A stretch of 64,000 bases of DNA, taken from positions 3,224,001 through 3,288,000 of the forward strand of contig NW_027413959.1 in assembly GCF_048773025.1 (NCBI RefSeq). Direction: 5' to 3'. This document shows, in pieces, positions 11,101 to 23,000 of this stretch. Each line of letters opens with the position of its first letter. Positions within the stretch are counted from its first letter, which is position 1. The stretch comes from Camelus bactrianus (taxonomy: Eukaryota > Chordata > Mammalia > Artiodactyla > Camelidae). Below the pieces are notes generated by a model. The model saw only the letters and a list, made by a program, of their open reading frames with translations. It searched no databases and was not told where the DNA came from. A program made the position numbers and the translations under genes.

Positions 11101-11182
11101 GGCCCTAAACCTCACCCAGACAGTCACACGTGTTCCGGAATTCTGAGGGTGGGGAGGTTCCGTCTTCTGTCTGCAGCACCCG
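8100..11182 (+). repeat. Seven-monomer duplication (1862 bp)
   Basis: Segment about 8100-9320 matches about 9962-11182 at a shift of 1862 bp (7 x 266) with very few differences. Shared oddities include a B unit with CTTCGTGTGTCTTCCCCCTG and GGCGGATGTTGGG, a dyad with CGAAATTCCCCC, and a unit with GCACCTTGG in place of GCACCCGGG near 9050 and 10912. The intervening 9321-9961 is unrelated to either flank but recurs at 13.6 kb. The right end overlaps alpha copy 3. Confidence 0.85.
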
Positions 11183-12957
11183 GGTTCTCCTAGGAGCCTT
11201 TCGAGTGTCTTCCCCCAGTCCCTCCCTTTGCGGGCTGCCAGGGAAAGTAGGGGGTTGGGCTGGAAAAGCAGGTAGCATCTTGTGCCTCCCCATGGACAAG
11301 GGAGGTAATTAGCGGACTTCCCCCTGCCAGGGAACACCTGTGACACCAGGCAGCTGCGTGGAGGGCGGCCCCGAACCTCCCCCACACAGTCAACCGTGTT
11401 CCGGAATTCTGAGTGTGGGGAGGTTCCGTCTTCTGTCTGCAGCACCCGGGATCTCCTAGTAGCCCTTCGAGTGTCTTCCCAGAGTCCCTCCCTGTGCGGG
11501 CTGCCGGGGAAAGGAGGGGGTTGTGCTGGAAACGCAGGTAGCATCTAGTGCCTCCCCATGGACAGGGAAGGTAATCAGCGGAATTCCACCTGCCAGGGAA
11601 CACCTGTGACACAAGGCAGCTGCGTGGAGGGCGGCCCCGAACCTCCCCCACACAGTCATCCGTGTTCCGGAATTCTGAGTGTGGGGAGGTTCCGTCTTCT
11701 GTCTGCAGCACCCGGGTTCTCCTAGGAGCCTTTCGAGTGTCTTCTCCCAGTCCCTCCCTGTGCGGGCTGCCGGGGAAAGGCGGGGGTGGGCTGGAAAATC
11801 AGGTAGCATCTTGTGCCTCCCCATGGACAAGGGAGGTAATTAGCGGAATTCCCCCTTCCAGGGAACACCTGTGACACCAGGCAGATTCGTGGAGGGCGGC
11901 CCCGAACCTCCCCCACACAGTCAACCGTGTTCCGGAATTCTGAGTGTGGGGAGGTTCCCTCTTATGTCTGCAGCACCCGGGTTCACCTAGGAGCCCTTCG
12001 AGTGTCTTCCCCAATTCCCTCACTGTGCGGGCTGCCGGGGAATGGCGGAGGTTGGGCTGGAAAAGCAGGTAGCATCTTGTGCCTCCCCATGGACAAGGGA
12101 GGTAATTAGCGGACTTCCCCCTGCCAGGGAACACCTGTGACACCAGGCAGCTGCGTGGAGGGCGGCCCCGAACCTCCCCCACACAGTCAACCGTGTTCCG
12201 GAATTCTGAGTGTGGGGAGGTTCCGTCTTCTGTCTGCAGCACCCGGGATCTCCTAGGAGCCTTTCGAGTGTCTTCCCAAAGTCCCTCCCTGTGCGGGCTG
12301 CCGGGGAAAGGAGGGGGTTGTGCTGGAAACGCAGGTAGCATCTAGTGCCTCCCCATGGACAGGGGAGGTAATTAGCGGACTTCCACCTGCCAGGGAACAC
12401 CTGTGACACCAGGAAGCTGCGTGGAGGGCGGCCCCGAACATCCCCCACACAGTCAGCCGTGTTCCGGAATTCTGAGTGTGGGGAGGTTCCGTCTTCTGTC
12501 TGCAGCACCCGGGTTCACCTAGGAGCCCTTCGAGTGTCTTCCCCCAGTCCCTCACTGTGCGGGCTTCCGGGCAATGGCGGAGGTTGGGATCGAAAAGCAG
12601 GTAGCATCTTGTGCCTCCGCATGGACAAGGGAGGTAATTAGCGGACTTCCCCCTGCCAGGGAACACCTGTGACACCAGGCAGCTGCGTGGAGGGCGGCCC
12701 CGAACCACCCCCACACAGTCAGCCGTGTTCCGGAATTCTGAGTGTGGGGAGGTTCCGTCTTCTGTCTGCAGCACCCGGGATCTCCTAGGAGCCTTTCGAG
12801 TGTCTTCCCCGAATCCCTCCAACTGCGGGCTGCCGGGGAAAGGCGGGGGTTGGGCTGGAAATTCAGGTAGCATCTAGTGCCTCCCCATGGACAGGGGAGG
12901 TAATTAGCGGACTTCCCCCTGCCAGGGAACACCTGTGACACCAGGCAGCTGCGTGGA
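10918..12957 (+). repeat. Alpha HOR block, copy 3
   Basis: This copy matches about 6130-8170 at a shift of 4788 bp (18 x 266), falling to 4787 after a one-base loss near 11786 (GGGGGTGGG for GGGGGTTGGG). The spacing between alpha copies is therefore 22 then 18 monomers, so the HOR has no fixed length. Divergence begins near 12958, where this copy joins an E-type dyad (TGCGGCCCTAAACC). Confidence 0.8.
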
Positions 12958-14304
12958 GTGCGGCCCTAAACCTCACCCAGACAGTCACACGTGGTCCGGA
13001 ATTCTGAGTGTGGGGAGGTTCCGTCTTCTGTCTGCAGCACCCGGGTTCTCCTAGGAGCCTTTCGAGTGTCTTCCCCCAGTCCCTCCCTTTGCGGGCTGCC
13101 AGGGAAAGTAGGGGGTTGGGCTGGAAAAGCAGGTAGCATCTTGTGCCTCCCCATGGACAAGGGAGGTAATTAGCGGACTTCCCCCTGCCAGGGAACACCT
13201 GTGACACCAGGCAGCTGCGTGGAGGGCGGCCCCGAACCTCCCCCACACAGTCAGCCGTGTTCCGGAATTCTGAGTGTGGGGAGGTTCCGTCTTATGTCTG
13301 CAGCACCCGGGTTCACCTAGGAGCCCTTCGAGAGTCTTCCCAGAATCCCTCACTGTGCGGGCTGCCGGGGAATGGCGGAGGTTGGGCTGGAAAAGCAGGT
13401 AGCATCTTGTGCCTCCCCATGGACAAGGGAGGTAATTAGCGGACTTCCCCCTGCCAGGGAACACCTGTGACACCAGGCAGCTGCGTGGAGGACGGCCCCG
13501 AAACTCCCCCACACAGTCAACCGTGTTCCGGAATTCTGAGTGTGGGGAGGTTCCGTCTTCTGTCTGCAGCACCCGGGATCTCCTAGGAGCCATTCCAGTG
13601 TCTTCCCAGAGTCCCTCCCTGTGCGGGCTGCCTGGGAAAGGAGGGGGTTGGGCTGGAAAGGCAGGTAGCATCTAGTGCCTCCCCATGGACAGGGGAGGTA
13701 ATTAGCGGACTTCCACCTGCCAGGGAACACCTGTGACACCAAGCAGATGCGTGGAGGGCGGCCCCGAACCTCCCCCACACAGTCAGCCGTGTTCCGGAAT
13801 TCTGAGTGTGGGGAGGTTCCGTCTTATGTCTGCAGCACCCGGGTTCACCTTGGAGCCCTTCGAGTGTCTTCCCCCAGTCCCTCACTGTTCGGGCTGCCGG
13901 GGAATGGCGGGGGTTGGGCTGGAAAAGCAGGTAGCATCTTGTGCCTCCCCATGGACAGGGGAGGTAATTAGCGGACTTCCCCCTGCCAGGGAACACCTGT
14001 GACACCAGGCAGCTGCGTGGAAAGCGGCCCCGAACCTCCCCCACACAGTCAGCCGTGTTCCGGTATTCTGAGTGTGGGGAGGTTCCTTCTTCTGTCTGCA
14101 GCACCCGGGATCTCCTAGGAGCCCTTCGAGTGTCTTCCCAGAGTCCCTCCCTGTGCGGGCTGCCGGGGAAAGGAGGGGGTTGTGCTGGAAACGCAGGTAG
14201 CATCTAGTGCCTCCCCATGGACAGGGGAGGTAATTAGCGGACTTCCCCCTGCCAGGGAACACCTGTGACACCAGGCAGCTGCGTGGAGGGCGGCCCCGAA
14301 CCTC
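12958..14304 (+). repeat. Satellite segment copied from the 9.3-10.3 kb region
   Basis: After one E/C junction unit and one B unit, about 13555-14535 matches about 9300-10280 at a shift of 4255 bp (16 monomers less 1 bp). Shared markers are GCAGATGCGTGG, CTGTTCGGGCTG, GTGGAAAGCGG and TTCCGGTATTCTG. One copy has GTTCACCTAGG and the other GTTCACCTTGG. Confidence 0.75.
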
Positions 14305-14836
14305 CCCCACACAGTCAGCCGTGTTCCGGAATTCTGAGTGTGGGGAGGTTCCGTCTTATGTCTGCAGCACCCGGGTTCACCTAGGAGCCCTTCGTGTGTC
14401 TTCCCCCAGTCCCTCACTGTGCGGGCTGCCGGGGAATGGCGGATGTTGGGCTGGAAAAGCAGGTAGCATCTTGTGCCTCCCCATGGACAAGGGAGGTAAT
14501 TAGCGGACTTCCCCCTGCCAGGGAACACCTGTGACACCAGGCAGCTGCGTGGAGGGCGGCCCCGAACCTCCCCCACACAGTCAGCCGTGTTCCGGAATTC
14601 TGAGTGTGGGGAGGTTCCGTCTTATGTCTGCAGAACCCGGGTTCACCTAGGAGCCCTTCGTGTGTCTTCCCCCAGTCCCTCACTGTGCGGGCTGCCGGGG
14701 AATGGCGGATGTTGGGCTGGAAAAGCAGGTAGCATCTTGTGCCTCCCCATGGACAAGGGAGGTAATTAGCGGACTTCCCCCTGCCAGGGAACACCTGTGA
14801 CACCAGGCAGCTGCGTGGAGGGCGGCCCCGAAATTC
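14305..14836 (+). repeat. Single-monomer tandem duplication of a B unit
   Basis: Two adjacent B-type monomers, about 14321-14586 and 14587-14825, both carry CTTCGTGTGTCTTCC and GGCGGATGTTGGG. The only change I see before their right ends is GCAGCACCC against GCAGAACCC. Adjacent monomers elsewhere differ at many sites, so this is the smallest recent duplication in the window. Confidence 0.8.
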
Positions 14837-16136
14837 TCCCACACAGTCAACCGTGTTCCGGAATTCTGAGTGTGGGGAGGTTCCGTCTTCTGTCTGCAGC
14901 ACCCGGGATCTCCTAGGAGCCATTCCAGTGTCTTCCCAGAGTCCCTCCCTGTGCGGGCTGCCGGGGAAAGGAGGGGGTTGGGCTGGAAACGCAGGTAGCA
15001 TCTAGTGCCTCCCCATGGACCGGGGAGGTAATTAGCGGACTTCCACCTGCCAGGGAACACCTGTGACACCAGGCAGCTGCGTGGAGGGCAGCCCCGAACC
15101 TCCCCCACACAGTCATCCGTGTTCCGGAATACTGAGTGTGGGGAGGTTCCGTCTTCTGTCTGCAGCACCCGGGATCTCCTAGGAGCTCTTCGAGTGTCTT
15201 CCCAGAGTCCCTCCCTGTGCGGGCTGCCGGGGAATTGCGGAGGTTGGGCTGGAAAAGCAGGTAGCATCTTGTGCCTCCCCATGGACAAGGGAGGTAATTA
15301 GCGGACTTCCCCCTGCCAGGGAACACCTGTGACACCAGGCAGCTGCGTGGAGGGCGGCCCCGAGCCTCCCACACACAGTCAGCCGTGTTACGGAATTCTG
15401 AGTGTGGGGAGGTTCCGTCTTCTGTCTGCAGCACCCGGGATCTCCTAGGAGCCCTTCGAGTGTCTTCCCCGAATCCCTCCCACTGCGGTCTGCTGGTGAA
15501 AGGAGGGGGTTGTGCTGGAAAAGCAGGTAGCATCTTGTGCCTCCCCATGGACACGGGAGGTAATTAGCGGACTTCCCCCTGCCAGGGAACACCTGTGACA
15601 CCAGGCAGCTGCGTGGAGGGCGGCCCCGAACCTCCCCCACACAGTCAGCCGTGTTCCGGAATTCTGAGTTTGGGGAGGTTCCGTCTTATGTCTGCAGCAC
15701 CCGGGTTCACCTAGGAGCCCTTTGAGTGTCTTCCCCCAGTCCCTCACTGTGCGGGCTGCCGGGCAATGGCGGAGGTTGGGCTCGAAAAGCAGGTAGCATC
15801 TTGTGCCTCCCCATGGACAAGGGAGGTAATTAGCGGACTTCCCCCTGCCAGGGAACACCTGTGACACCAGGCAGCTGCGTCGAGGGCGGTCCCGAACCTC
15901 CCCCACACAGTCAACCGTGTTCCGGAATTCTGAGTGTGGGGAGGTTCCGTCTTCTGTCTGCAGCACCCGGGATCTCCTAGGAGCCCTTCGAGTGTCTTCC
16001 CAGAGTCCCTCCCTGTGCGGGCTGCCGGGGAAAGGAGGGGGTTGTGTTGGAAACGCAGGTAGCATCTAGTGCCTCCCCATGGACAGGGGAGGTAATTAGC
16101 GGAATTCCACCTGCCAGGGAACACCTGTGACACAAG
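14837..16136 (+). repeat. Satellite segment re-used at 17.8-18.8 kb
   Basis: About 14587-15640 matches about 17779-18832 at a shift of 3192 bp (12 x 266), allowing for several substitutions. The units are D-like with AGCCATTCCAG, then an A/D unit with GGGGAATTGCGGAGG. The remainder to 16136 is ordinary A, B and D monomers, including one with TGCGGTCTGCTGGTG near 15484. Confidence 0.7.
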
Positions 16137-17773
16137 GCAGCTGCGTGGAGGGCGGCCCCGAACCTCCCCCACACAGTCAGCCGTGTTCCGGAATTCTGAG
16201 TGTGGGGAGGTTCCGTCTTATGTCTGCAGCACCCGGGTTCACCTAGGAGCCCTTCGAGTGTCTTCCCCCAGTCCCTCACTGTGCGGGCTGCCGGGGAATG
16301 GCGGAGGTTGGGCTGGAAAAGCAGGTAGCATCTTGTGCCTCCCCATGGACAAGGGAGGTAATTAGCGGACTTCCCCCTGCCAGGGAACACCTGTGACACC
16401 AGGCAGCTGCGTGGAAAGCGGCCCCGAACCTCCCCCACACAGTCAGCCGTGTTCCGGAATTCTTAGTGTGGGGAGGTTCCGTCTTCTGTCTGCAGCACCC
16501 GGGATCTCCTAGGAGCCCTTCGAGTGTCTTCCCAGAGTCCCACACTGTGCGGGCTGCCGGGGAAAGGAGGGGGTTGTGCTGGAAACGCAGGTAGCATCTA
16601 GTGCCTCCCCATGGACAGGGGAGGTAATTAGCGGACTTCCCCCTGCCAGGGAACACCTGTGACACCAGGCAGCTGCGTGGAGGGCGGCCCCGAACCTCCC
16701 CCACAGAGTCAGCCGTGTTCAGGAATTCTGAGTGTGGGGAGGTTCCGTCTTCTGTCTGCAGCACCCGGGATCTCCTAGGAGCCCGTCGAGTGTCTTCCCC
16801 GAATCCCTCCCACTGCGGGCTGCCGGGGAAAGGCGGGGGTTGGGCTGGAAAAGCAGGTAGCATCTAGTGCCTCCCCATGGACAGGGGAGGTAATTAGCGG
16901 ACTTCCCCCTGCCAGGGAACACCTGTGACACCAGGCAGCTGCGTGGAGGGCGGCCCCGAACCTCCCCCACACAGTCAGCCGTGTTCTGGAATTCTGAGTG
17001 TGGGGAGGTTCCGTCTTATGTCTGCAGCACCCGGGTTCACCTAGGAGCCCTTCGAGTGTCTTCCCCCAGTCCCTCACTGTGCGGGCTGCCGGGGAATGGC
17101 GGAGGTTGGGCTGGAAAAGCAGGTAGCATCTTGTGCCTCCCAATGGACAAGGGAGGTAATTAGCGGACTTCCCCCTGCCAGGGAACACCTGTGACACCAG
17201 GCAGCTGCGTGGAAAGCGGCCCCGAACCTCCCCCACACAGTCAGCCGTGTTCCGGAATTCTGAGTGTGGGGAGGTTCCGTCTTCTGTCTGCAGCACCCGG
17301 GATCTCCTAGGAGCCCTTCGAGTGTCTTCCCAGAGTCCCACCCTGTGCGGGCTGCCGGGGAAAGGAGGGGGTTGTGCTGGAAACGCAGGTAGCATCTAGT
17401 GCCTCCCCATGGACAGGGGAGGTAATTAGCGGACTTCCCCCTGCCAGGGAACACCTGTGACACCAGGCAGCTGCGTGGAGGGCGGCCCCGAACCTCCCCC
17501 ACACAGTCAGCCGTGTTCAGGAATTCTGAGTGTGGGGAGGTTCCGTCTTCTGTCTGCAGCACCCGGGATCTCCTAGGAGCCCTTCGAGTGTCTTCCCCGA
17601 ATCCCTCCCACTGCGGGCTGCCGGGGAAAGGCGGGGGTTGGGCTGGAAACTCAGGTAGCATCTAGTGCCTCCCCATGGACAGGGGAGGTAATTAGCGGAC
17701 TTCCCCCTGCCAGGGAACACCTGTGACACCAGGCAGCTGCGTGGAGGGCGGCCCCGAACCTCCCCCACACAGT
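16137..17773 (+). repeat. Three-monomer tandem duplication (798 bp)
   Basis: Two copies of a B-D-A trimer, about 16183-16980 and 16981-17778, share order and most variants, including GTGGAAAGCGG and CCCACNCTGTGCGGG. Differences include CCGTTCTGG for CCGTTCCGG around the second copy's start, and AAAGCAGG against AACTCAGG in the A unit. Confidence 0.75.
16226..16491 (+). repeat. Representative type B satellite monomer
   Basis: Type B follows TCTTATGTCTGCAG rather than TCTTCTGTCTGCAG. It carries GTTCACCTAGGAG, CCCAGTCCCTCACTG, GGGGAATGGCGGAGG, GAAAAGCAGG and ATCTTGTG, and its hairpin right arm is ACAAGGGAGG. The changes in the G-rich tract leave only three runs of three or more G, so the quadruplex motif seen in types A, C and E is lost. 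Type B units recur every two to four monomers between about 13 and 36 kb but are rare between 36 and 51 kb. Confidence 0.85.
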
Positions 17774-17821
17774 CATCCGTGTTCCGGAATTCTGAGTGTG
17801 GGGAGGTTCCGTCTTATGTCT
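17556..17821 (+). repeat. Representative type A satellite monomer
   Basis: Type A is marked by GGATCTCC after the SmaI site, the segment CCCCGAATCCCTCCCACTGC, an intact G-rich tract ending GGCGGGGGTTGGG, then GAAACTCAGG and ATCTAGTG. It is common from 16 kb rightward and dominates between 52 and 64 kb. Many type A units are preceded by a dyad in which the central TTCCGGAA is changed to TTCAGGAA. Subfamily names are mine. Confidence 0.85.
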
Positions 17822-20059
17822 GCAGCACCCGGGTTCACCTAGGAGCCCTTCGTGTGTCTTCCCCCAGTCCCTCACTGTGCGGGCTGCCGGGGAATGGCGG
17901 ATGTTGGGCTGGAAAAGCAGGTAGCATCTTGTGCCTCCCCATGGACAAGGGAGGTAATTAGCGGACTTCCCCCTGCCAGGGAACACCTGTGACACCAGGC
18001 AGCTGCGTGGAGGGCGGCCCCGAAATTCCCCCACACAGTCAACCGTGTTCCGGAATTCTGAGTGTGGGGAGGTTCCGTCTTCTGTCTGCAGCACCCGGGA
18101 TCTCCTAGGAGCCATTCCAGTGTCTTCCCAGAGTCCCTCCCTGTGCGGGCTGCCGGGGAAAGGAGGGGGTTGGGCTGGAAACGCAGGTAGCATCTAGTGC
18201 CTCCCCATGGACAGGGGAGGTAATTAGCGGACTTCCACCTGCCAGGGAACACCTGTGACACCAGGCAGCTGCGTGGAGGGCGGCCCCGAACCTCCCCCAC
18301 ACAGTCATCCGTGTTCCGGAATTCTGAGTGTGGGGAGGTTCCGTCTTCTGTCTGCAGCACCCGGGATCTCCTAGGAGCCCTTCGAGTTTCTTCCCAGATT
18401 CCCTCCCTGTGCGGGCTGCCGGGGAATTGCGGAGGTTGGGCTGGAAAAGCAGGTAGCATCTTGTGCCTCCCCATGGACAAGGGAGGTAATTAGCGGACTT
18501 CCCCCTGCCAGGGAACACCTGTGACACCAGGCAGCTGCGTGGAGGGCGGCCCCGAAACTCCCCCACACAGTCAGCCGTGTTCCGGAATTCTGAGTGTGGG
18601 GAGGTTCCGTCTTCTGTCTGCAGCACCCGGGATCTCCTAGGAGCCCTTCGAGTGTCTTCCCAGAGTCCCTCCCTGTGCGGGCTGCCGGGGAAAGGAGGGG
18701 GTTGTGCTGGAAACGCAGGTAGCATCTAGTGCCTCCCCATGGACAGGGGAGGTAATTAGCGGACTTCCCCCTGCCAGGGAACACCTGTGACACCAGGCAG
18801 CTGCGTGGTGGGCGGCCCCGAACCTCCCCCACACAGTCAGCCGTGTTCCGGAATTCTGAGTTTGGGGAGGTTCCGTCTTATGTCTGCAGCACCCGGGTTC
18901 ACCTAGGAGCCCTTCGAGTGTCTTCCCCCAGTCCCTCACTGTGCGGGCTGCCGGGCAATGGCGGAGGTTGGGCTGGAAAAGCAGGTAGCATCTTGTGCCT
19001 CCCCATGGACAAGGGAGGTAATTAGCGGACTTCCCCCTGCCAGGGAACACCTGTGACACCAGGCAGCTGCGTGGAGGGCGGCCCCGAACCTCCCTCACAC
19101 AGTCAACCGTGTTCCGGAATTCTGAGTGTGGGGAGGTTCCGTCTTCTGTCTGCAGCACCCAGGATCCCCTAGGAGCCATTCCAGTGTCTTCCCAGAGTCC
19201 CTCCCTGTGCGGGCTGCCGGGAAAATGCGGGGTTTGGGCTGGAAAATCAGGTAGCATCTTGTGCCTCCCCATGGACAAGGGAGGTAATTAGCGGACTTCC
19301 CCCTGCCAGGGAACACCTGTGACACCAGGCAGCTGCGTGGAGGGTGGCCCCGAACCTCCCCCACACAGTCAGCCGTGTTCAGGAATTCTGAGTGTGGGGA
19401 GGTTCCGTCTTCTGTCTGCAGCACCCGGGATCTCCTAGGAGCCCTTCGAGTGTCTTCCCCGAATCCCTCCCACTGCGGGCTGCCGGGGAAAGGCGGGGGT
19501 TGGGCTGGAAACTCAGGTAGCATCTAGTGCCTCCCCATGGACAGGGGAGGTAATTAGCGGACTTCCCCCTGCCAGGGAACACCTGTGACACCAGGCAGCT
19601 GCGTGGAGGGCGGCCCCGAACCTCCCCCACACAGTCAGCCGTGTTCCGGAATTCTGAGTGTGGGGAGGTTCCGTCTTATGTCTGCAGGACCCGGGTTCAC
19701 CTAGGAGCCCTTCGAGTGTCTTCCCCCAGTCCCTCACTGTGCGGGCTGCCGGGGAAATGCGGAGGTTGGGCTGGAAAAGCAGGTAGCATCTTGTGCCTCC
19801 CAATGGACAAGGGAGGTAATTAGCGGACTTCCCACTGCCAGGGAACACCTGTGACACCAGGCAGCTGCGTGGAGGGCGGCCCCGAACCTCCCCCACACAG
19901 TCAACCGTGTTCCGGAATTCTGAGTGTGGGGAGGTTCCGTCTTCTGTCTGCAGCACCCAGGATCTCCTAGGAGCCCTTCGAGAGTCTTCCCCGAGTCCCT
20001 CCCAGTGCGGGCAGCCAGGGAAAGGCGGGGGTTGGGCTGGAAACGCAGGTAGCATCTAG
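17774..20059 (+). repeat. Mixed B/D/A monomers with a CCCAGGATCCCC marker unit
   Basis: The first 1.05 kb repeats 14587-15640 (shift 3192). A unit starting near 19152 has CACCCAGGATCCCCTAGG and GGGAAAATGCGG. That unit and its A-type neighbour recur near 24737 and 27396. The last units carry the preamble to the 1861-bp duplication. Confidence 0.7.
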
Positions 20060-23000
20060 TGCCTCCCCATGGACACGGGAGGTAATTAGCGGACTTCCCC
20101 CTGCCAGGGAACACCTGTGACACAAGGCAGCTGCGTGGAGGGCGGCACCGTACCTCCCCCACACAGTCATCCGTGTTCCGGAATTCTGAGTGTGGGGAGG
20201 TTCCGTCTTCTGTCTGCAGCACCGGGGTTCTCCTAGGAGCCTTTCGAGTGTCTTCCCTAGTCCCTCCCTGTGCGGGCTTCCGGGGAAAGGCGGGGGTTTG
20301 GCTGGAAACTCAGGTAGCATCTAGTGCCTCCACATGGACAGGGGAGGTAATTAGCGGACTTCCCCTGCCAGGGAACACCTGTGACACCAGGCAGCTGCGT
20401 GGAATGGCGGCCCCGAACCTCCCCCACACAGTCAGCCGTGTTCCGGAATTCTGAGTGTGGGGAGGTTCCGTCTTATGTCTGCAGCACCCGGGTTCACCTA
20501 GGAGCCCTTCGAGTGTCTTCCCCCAGTCCCTCACTGTGCGGTCTGCCGGGCAATGGCGGAGGTTGGGCTGGAAATGCAGGTAGCATCTTGTGCCTCCCCA
20601 TGGACAAGGGAGGTAATTAGCGGTCTTCCCCCTGCCAGGGAACACCTGTGACACCAGGCAGCTGCGTGGAGGGCGGCCCCGAACCTCCCCCACACAGTCA
20701 ACCGTGTTCCGGAATTCTGAGTGTGGGGAGGTTCCGTCTTCTGTCTGCAGCACCCGTGATCTCCTAGGAGCCCTTCGAGTTTCTTCCCAGAGTCCCTCCC
20801 TGTGCGGGCTGCCGGGGAAAGGCGGGGGTTGGGCTGGAAACGCAGGAAGCATCTAGTGCCTCCCCATGGACAGGGGAGGTAATTAGCGGACTTCCCCTTG
20901 CCAGGGAACACCTGTGACACCAGGCAGCTGCGTGGAGGGCGGCCCCGAGCCTCCCCCACACAGTCAATCGTGTTCCGGAATTCTGAGTGTGGGGAGGTTC
21001 CGTCTTCTGTCTGCAGCACCCGGGATCTCCTAGGAGCCCTTCGAGTGGCTTCCCAGAGTCCCTCCCTGTGCGGGCTGCCGTGGAAAGGAGGGGGTTGTGC
21101 TGGAAACGCAGGTAGCATCTAGTGCCTCCCCATGGACAGGGGAGGTAATTAGCGGACTTCCACCTGCCAGGGAACACCTGTGACACAAGGCAGCTGCGTG
21201 GAGGGCGGCCCCGAACCTCCCCCACACAGTCATCCATGTTCCGGAATTCTGAGTGTGGGGAGGTTCCGTCTTCTGTCTGCAGCACCCGGGTTCTCCTAGG
21301 AGCCTTTCGAGTGTCTTCCCCCTGTCCCTCCCTGTGCGGTCTGCCGGGGAATTGCGGGAGTTGGGCTGGAAAAGCAGGTAGCATCTAGTGCCTCCCCATG
21401 GACAGGGGAGGTATTTAGCGGACTTCCCCCTGCCAGGGAACACCTGTGACACCAGGCAGCTGCGTGGAGAGCGGCCACGATCCTCCCCCACACAGTCAAC
21501 CGTGTTCCGGAATTCTGAGTGTGGGGAGGTTCCGTCTTATGTCTGCAGCACCCGGGATCTCCTAGGAGCACTTCGAGAGTCTTCCCCGAGTCCCTCCCAG
21601 TGCGGGCAGCCGGGGAACTGCGGGGGTTGGGCTGGAAACTCATGTAGCATCTAGTGCCTCCCCATGGACAGGGGAGGTAATTAGCGGTCTTCCCCCTGCC
21701 AGGGAACACCTGTGACACCAGTTAGCTGCGTGGTCGGCGGCCCCAAACCTCGACCACACAGTCAGCCGTGTTCCGGAATTCTGAGTGTGGGGAGGTTCCG
21801 TCTTATGTCTGCAGCACCCGGGATCTCCTAGGAGCCCTTCGAGAGTCTTCCCCGAGTCCCTCCCAGTGCGGGCAGCCGGGGAACTGCGGGGGTTGGGCTG
21901 GAAACTCATGTAGCATCTAGTGCCTCCCCATGGACACGGGAGGTAATTAGCGGACTTCCCCCTGCCAGGGAACACCTGTGACACAAGGCAGCTGCGTGGA
22001 GGGCGGCACCGTACCTCCCCCACACAGTCATCCGTGTTCCGGAATTCTGAGTGTGGGGAGGTTCCGTCTTCTGTCTGCAGCACCGGGGTTCTCCTAGGAG
22101 CCTTTCGAGTGTCTTCCCTAGTCCCTCCCTGTGCGGGCTTCCGGGGAAAGGCTGGGGTTTGGCTGGAAACTCAGGTAGCATCTAGTGCCTCCACATGGAC
22201 AGGGGAGGTAATTAGCGGACTTCCCCTGCCAGGGAACACCTGTGACACCAGGCAGCTGCGTGGAATGGCGGCCCCGAACCTCCCCCACACAGTCAGCCGT
22301 GTTCCGGAATTCTGAGTGTGGGGAGGTTCCGTCTTATGTCTGCAGCACCCGGGTTCACCTAGGAGCCCTTCGAGTGTCTTCCCCCAGTCCCTCACTGTGC
22401 GGTCTGCCGGGCAATGGCGGAGGTTGGGCTGGAAATGCAGGTAGCATCTTGTGCCTCCCCATGGACAAGGGAGGTAATTAGCGGTCTTCCCCCTGCCAGG
22501 GAACACCTGTGACACCAGGCAGCTGCGTGGAGGGCGGCCCCGAACCTCCCCCACACAGTCAACCGTGTTCCGGAATTCTGAGTGTGGGGAGGTTCCGTCT
22601 TCTGTCTGCAGCACCCGTGATCTCCTAGGAGCCCTTCGAGTTTCTTCCCAGAGTCCCTCCCTGTGCGGGCTGCCGGGGAAAGGCGGGGGTTGGGCTGGAA
22701 ACGCAGGAAGCATCTAGTGCCTCCCCATGGACAGGGGAGGTAATTAGCGGACTTCCCCTTGCCAGGGAACACCTGTGACACCAGGCAGCTGCGTGGAGGG
22801 CGGCCCCGAGCCTCCCCCACACAGTCAATCGTGTTCCGGAATTCTGAGTGTGGGGAGGTTCCGTCTTCTGTCTGCAGCACCCGGGATCTCCTAGGAGCCC
22901 TTCGAGTGGCTTCCCAGAGTCCCTCCCTGTGCGGGCTGCCGTGGAAAGGAGGGGGTTGTGCTGGAAACGCAGGTAGCATCTAGTGCCTCCCCATGGACAG

